Source: an uncultured Bacteroidota bacterium (lineage in GTDB: Bacteria; Bacteroidota; Bacteroidia; Flavobacteriales; Flavobacteriaceae). Taken from it: a stretch of 64,000 nucleotides of DNA. Position 1 is the first letter of the stretch. Each line of letters opens with the position of its first letter. Shown piece after piece: positions 63,821-64,000 of the stretch. Made by a program: the position numbers and the translations under genes. The notes under the pieces are model-generated. The model was given only the letters and a program-made list of their open reading frames with translations. It made no database searches and was not told the origin of the DNA. The stretch is from NCBI GenBank assembly GCA_913062555.1, contig CAJXVU010000014.1:1-64000 (forward strand), given 5' to 3'.

Positions 63821-64000
63821 ATGAAAACATCACGAACTCTTTTTACTGCCTTTATCATATCAGTTAGCTTAATGGGACAAGCTCAAAATAATAAGATAGA
63901 ACTCATTGACAATTTTATAAAGCAATTATTAAACGAAGTGCAGGAAGTGCCTAGTTTAGCTATAACAATTATTAAAGATGGTAAACCTTTTTATACAAAA
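63821..64000 (+). CDS. Serine hydrolase (beta-lactamase family), 5' part only
   Basis: The gene runs off the window end after 60 codons. It begins with a signal peptide (SLMGQAQ, cleavage near residue 22), and the mature start has VPSLAITIIKDGKPFYTK, the opening strand pair of class C beta-lactamase-like serine hydrolases. The catalytic SxxK motif would lie beyond the window. It is divergent from LytS/LytTR pair 4, repeating the arrangement at 19057-22847. Confidence 0.75.
   Translation, partial: MKTSRTLFTAFIISVSLMGQAQNNKIELIDNFIKQLLNEVQEVPSLAITIIKDGKPFYTK

Noticed and set aside
1-64000. tRNA, rRNA, riboswitch or CRISPR array
   Set aside because: By eye I found no cloverleaf-like segment with a GTTCGA-type arm, no regularly spaced repeat array and no recognisable riboswitch core. 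A covariance-model search would be needed to be certain.

Overview
The window looks like chromosome from a marine or aquatic member of the Flavobacteriaceae (Bacteroidota). It is AT-rich. Several starts are preceded by the Bacteroidota -7 promoter motif TAnnTTTG. It carries a type IX secretion cargo protein, a GldF/GldG gliding-motility ABC protein, DUF4294, DUF4268 and DUF3667 proteins, and a purC-phoH-SAM hydrolase-gldFG-dnaN run that I associate with this family. I found no rRNA, tRNA, CRISPR array, transposase or integrase.

Layout. 1-2456: a plus-strand run (methyltransferase, ZIP metal transporter, DUF4268, Coa1-like protein). 2457-4380: a small inserted-looking segment bounded by a 52-bp direct repeat of the coa1 3' end, holding a lipoprotein with a Cys-rich hydrophobic tail, a 4-TM protein and an XRE regulator. 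4529-8501: a DUF1800 / DUF1501 / type IX cargo operon. 8504-18623: housekeeping and hydrolytic genes (GDSL hydrolase, hemolysin III, DUF4294, M42 peptidase, penicillin acylase, NUDIX, class V aminotransferase fold, PrsW, amidohydrolase). 19057-28583: a class C beta-lactamase-like serine hydrolase divergent from a LytS/LytTR pair, TrmL, an exported DinB protein, a second LytS/LytTR pair, and a GNAT/DinB/half-helicase operon. 28684-36117: MFS drug exporter, ABC exporter, M28 peptidase and acetyl-CoA synthetase. 36455-39813: an AGCS / DUF4212 / SSS symporter operon. 40050-49688: M24 peptidase, a lone Tai4-like immunity lipoprotein in a cassette-like setting, then purC, phoH, SAM hydrolase, a monooxygenase-fold protein, a fused gldFG gene, dnaN and an NTF2-like protein. 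49758-54752: DUF4870, a TauE/SafE permease, a Crp/Fnr regulator with a Cys cluster, and an FAD/Fe-S dehydrogenase. 54981-64000: a secreted protein, a third LytS/LytTR pair leading to a DUF5916 outer-membrane protein, a DUF3667 protein, and a fourth LytS/LytTR pair divergent from a second serine hydrolase that runs off the end.

Themes. Four LytS-type sensor kinase / LytTR regulator pairs lie within about 42 kb. Two of them share the same divergent arrangement with a serine hydrolase, and each divergent promoter region carries its own set of repeated short operator-like sites. Acetate uptake and activation (SSS/DUF4212 and acs) sit together. The most novel candidates are the 52-bp-repeat mini-island, the two-component/serine-hydrolase modules with their repeats, the cassette-borne orphan immunity gene and the GldF-GldG fusion.
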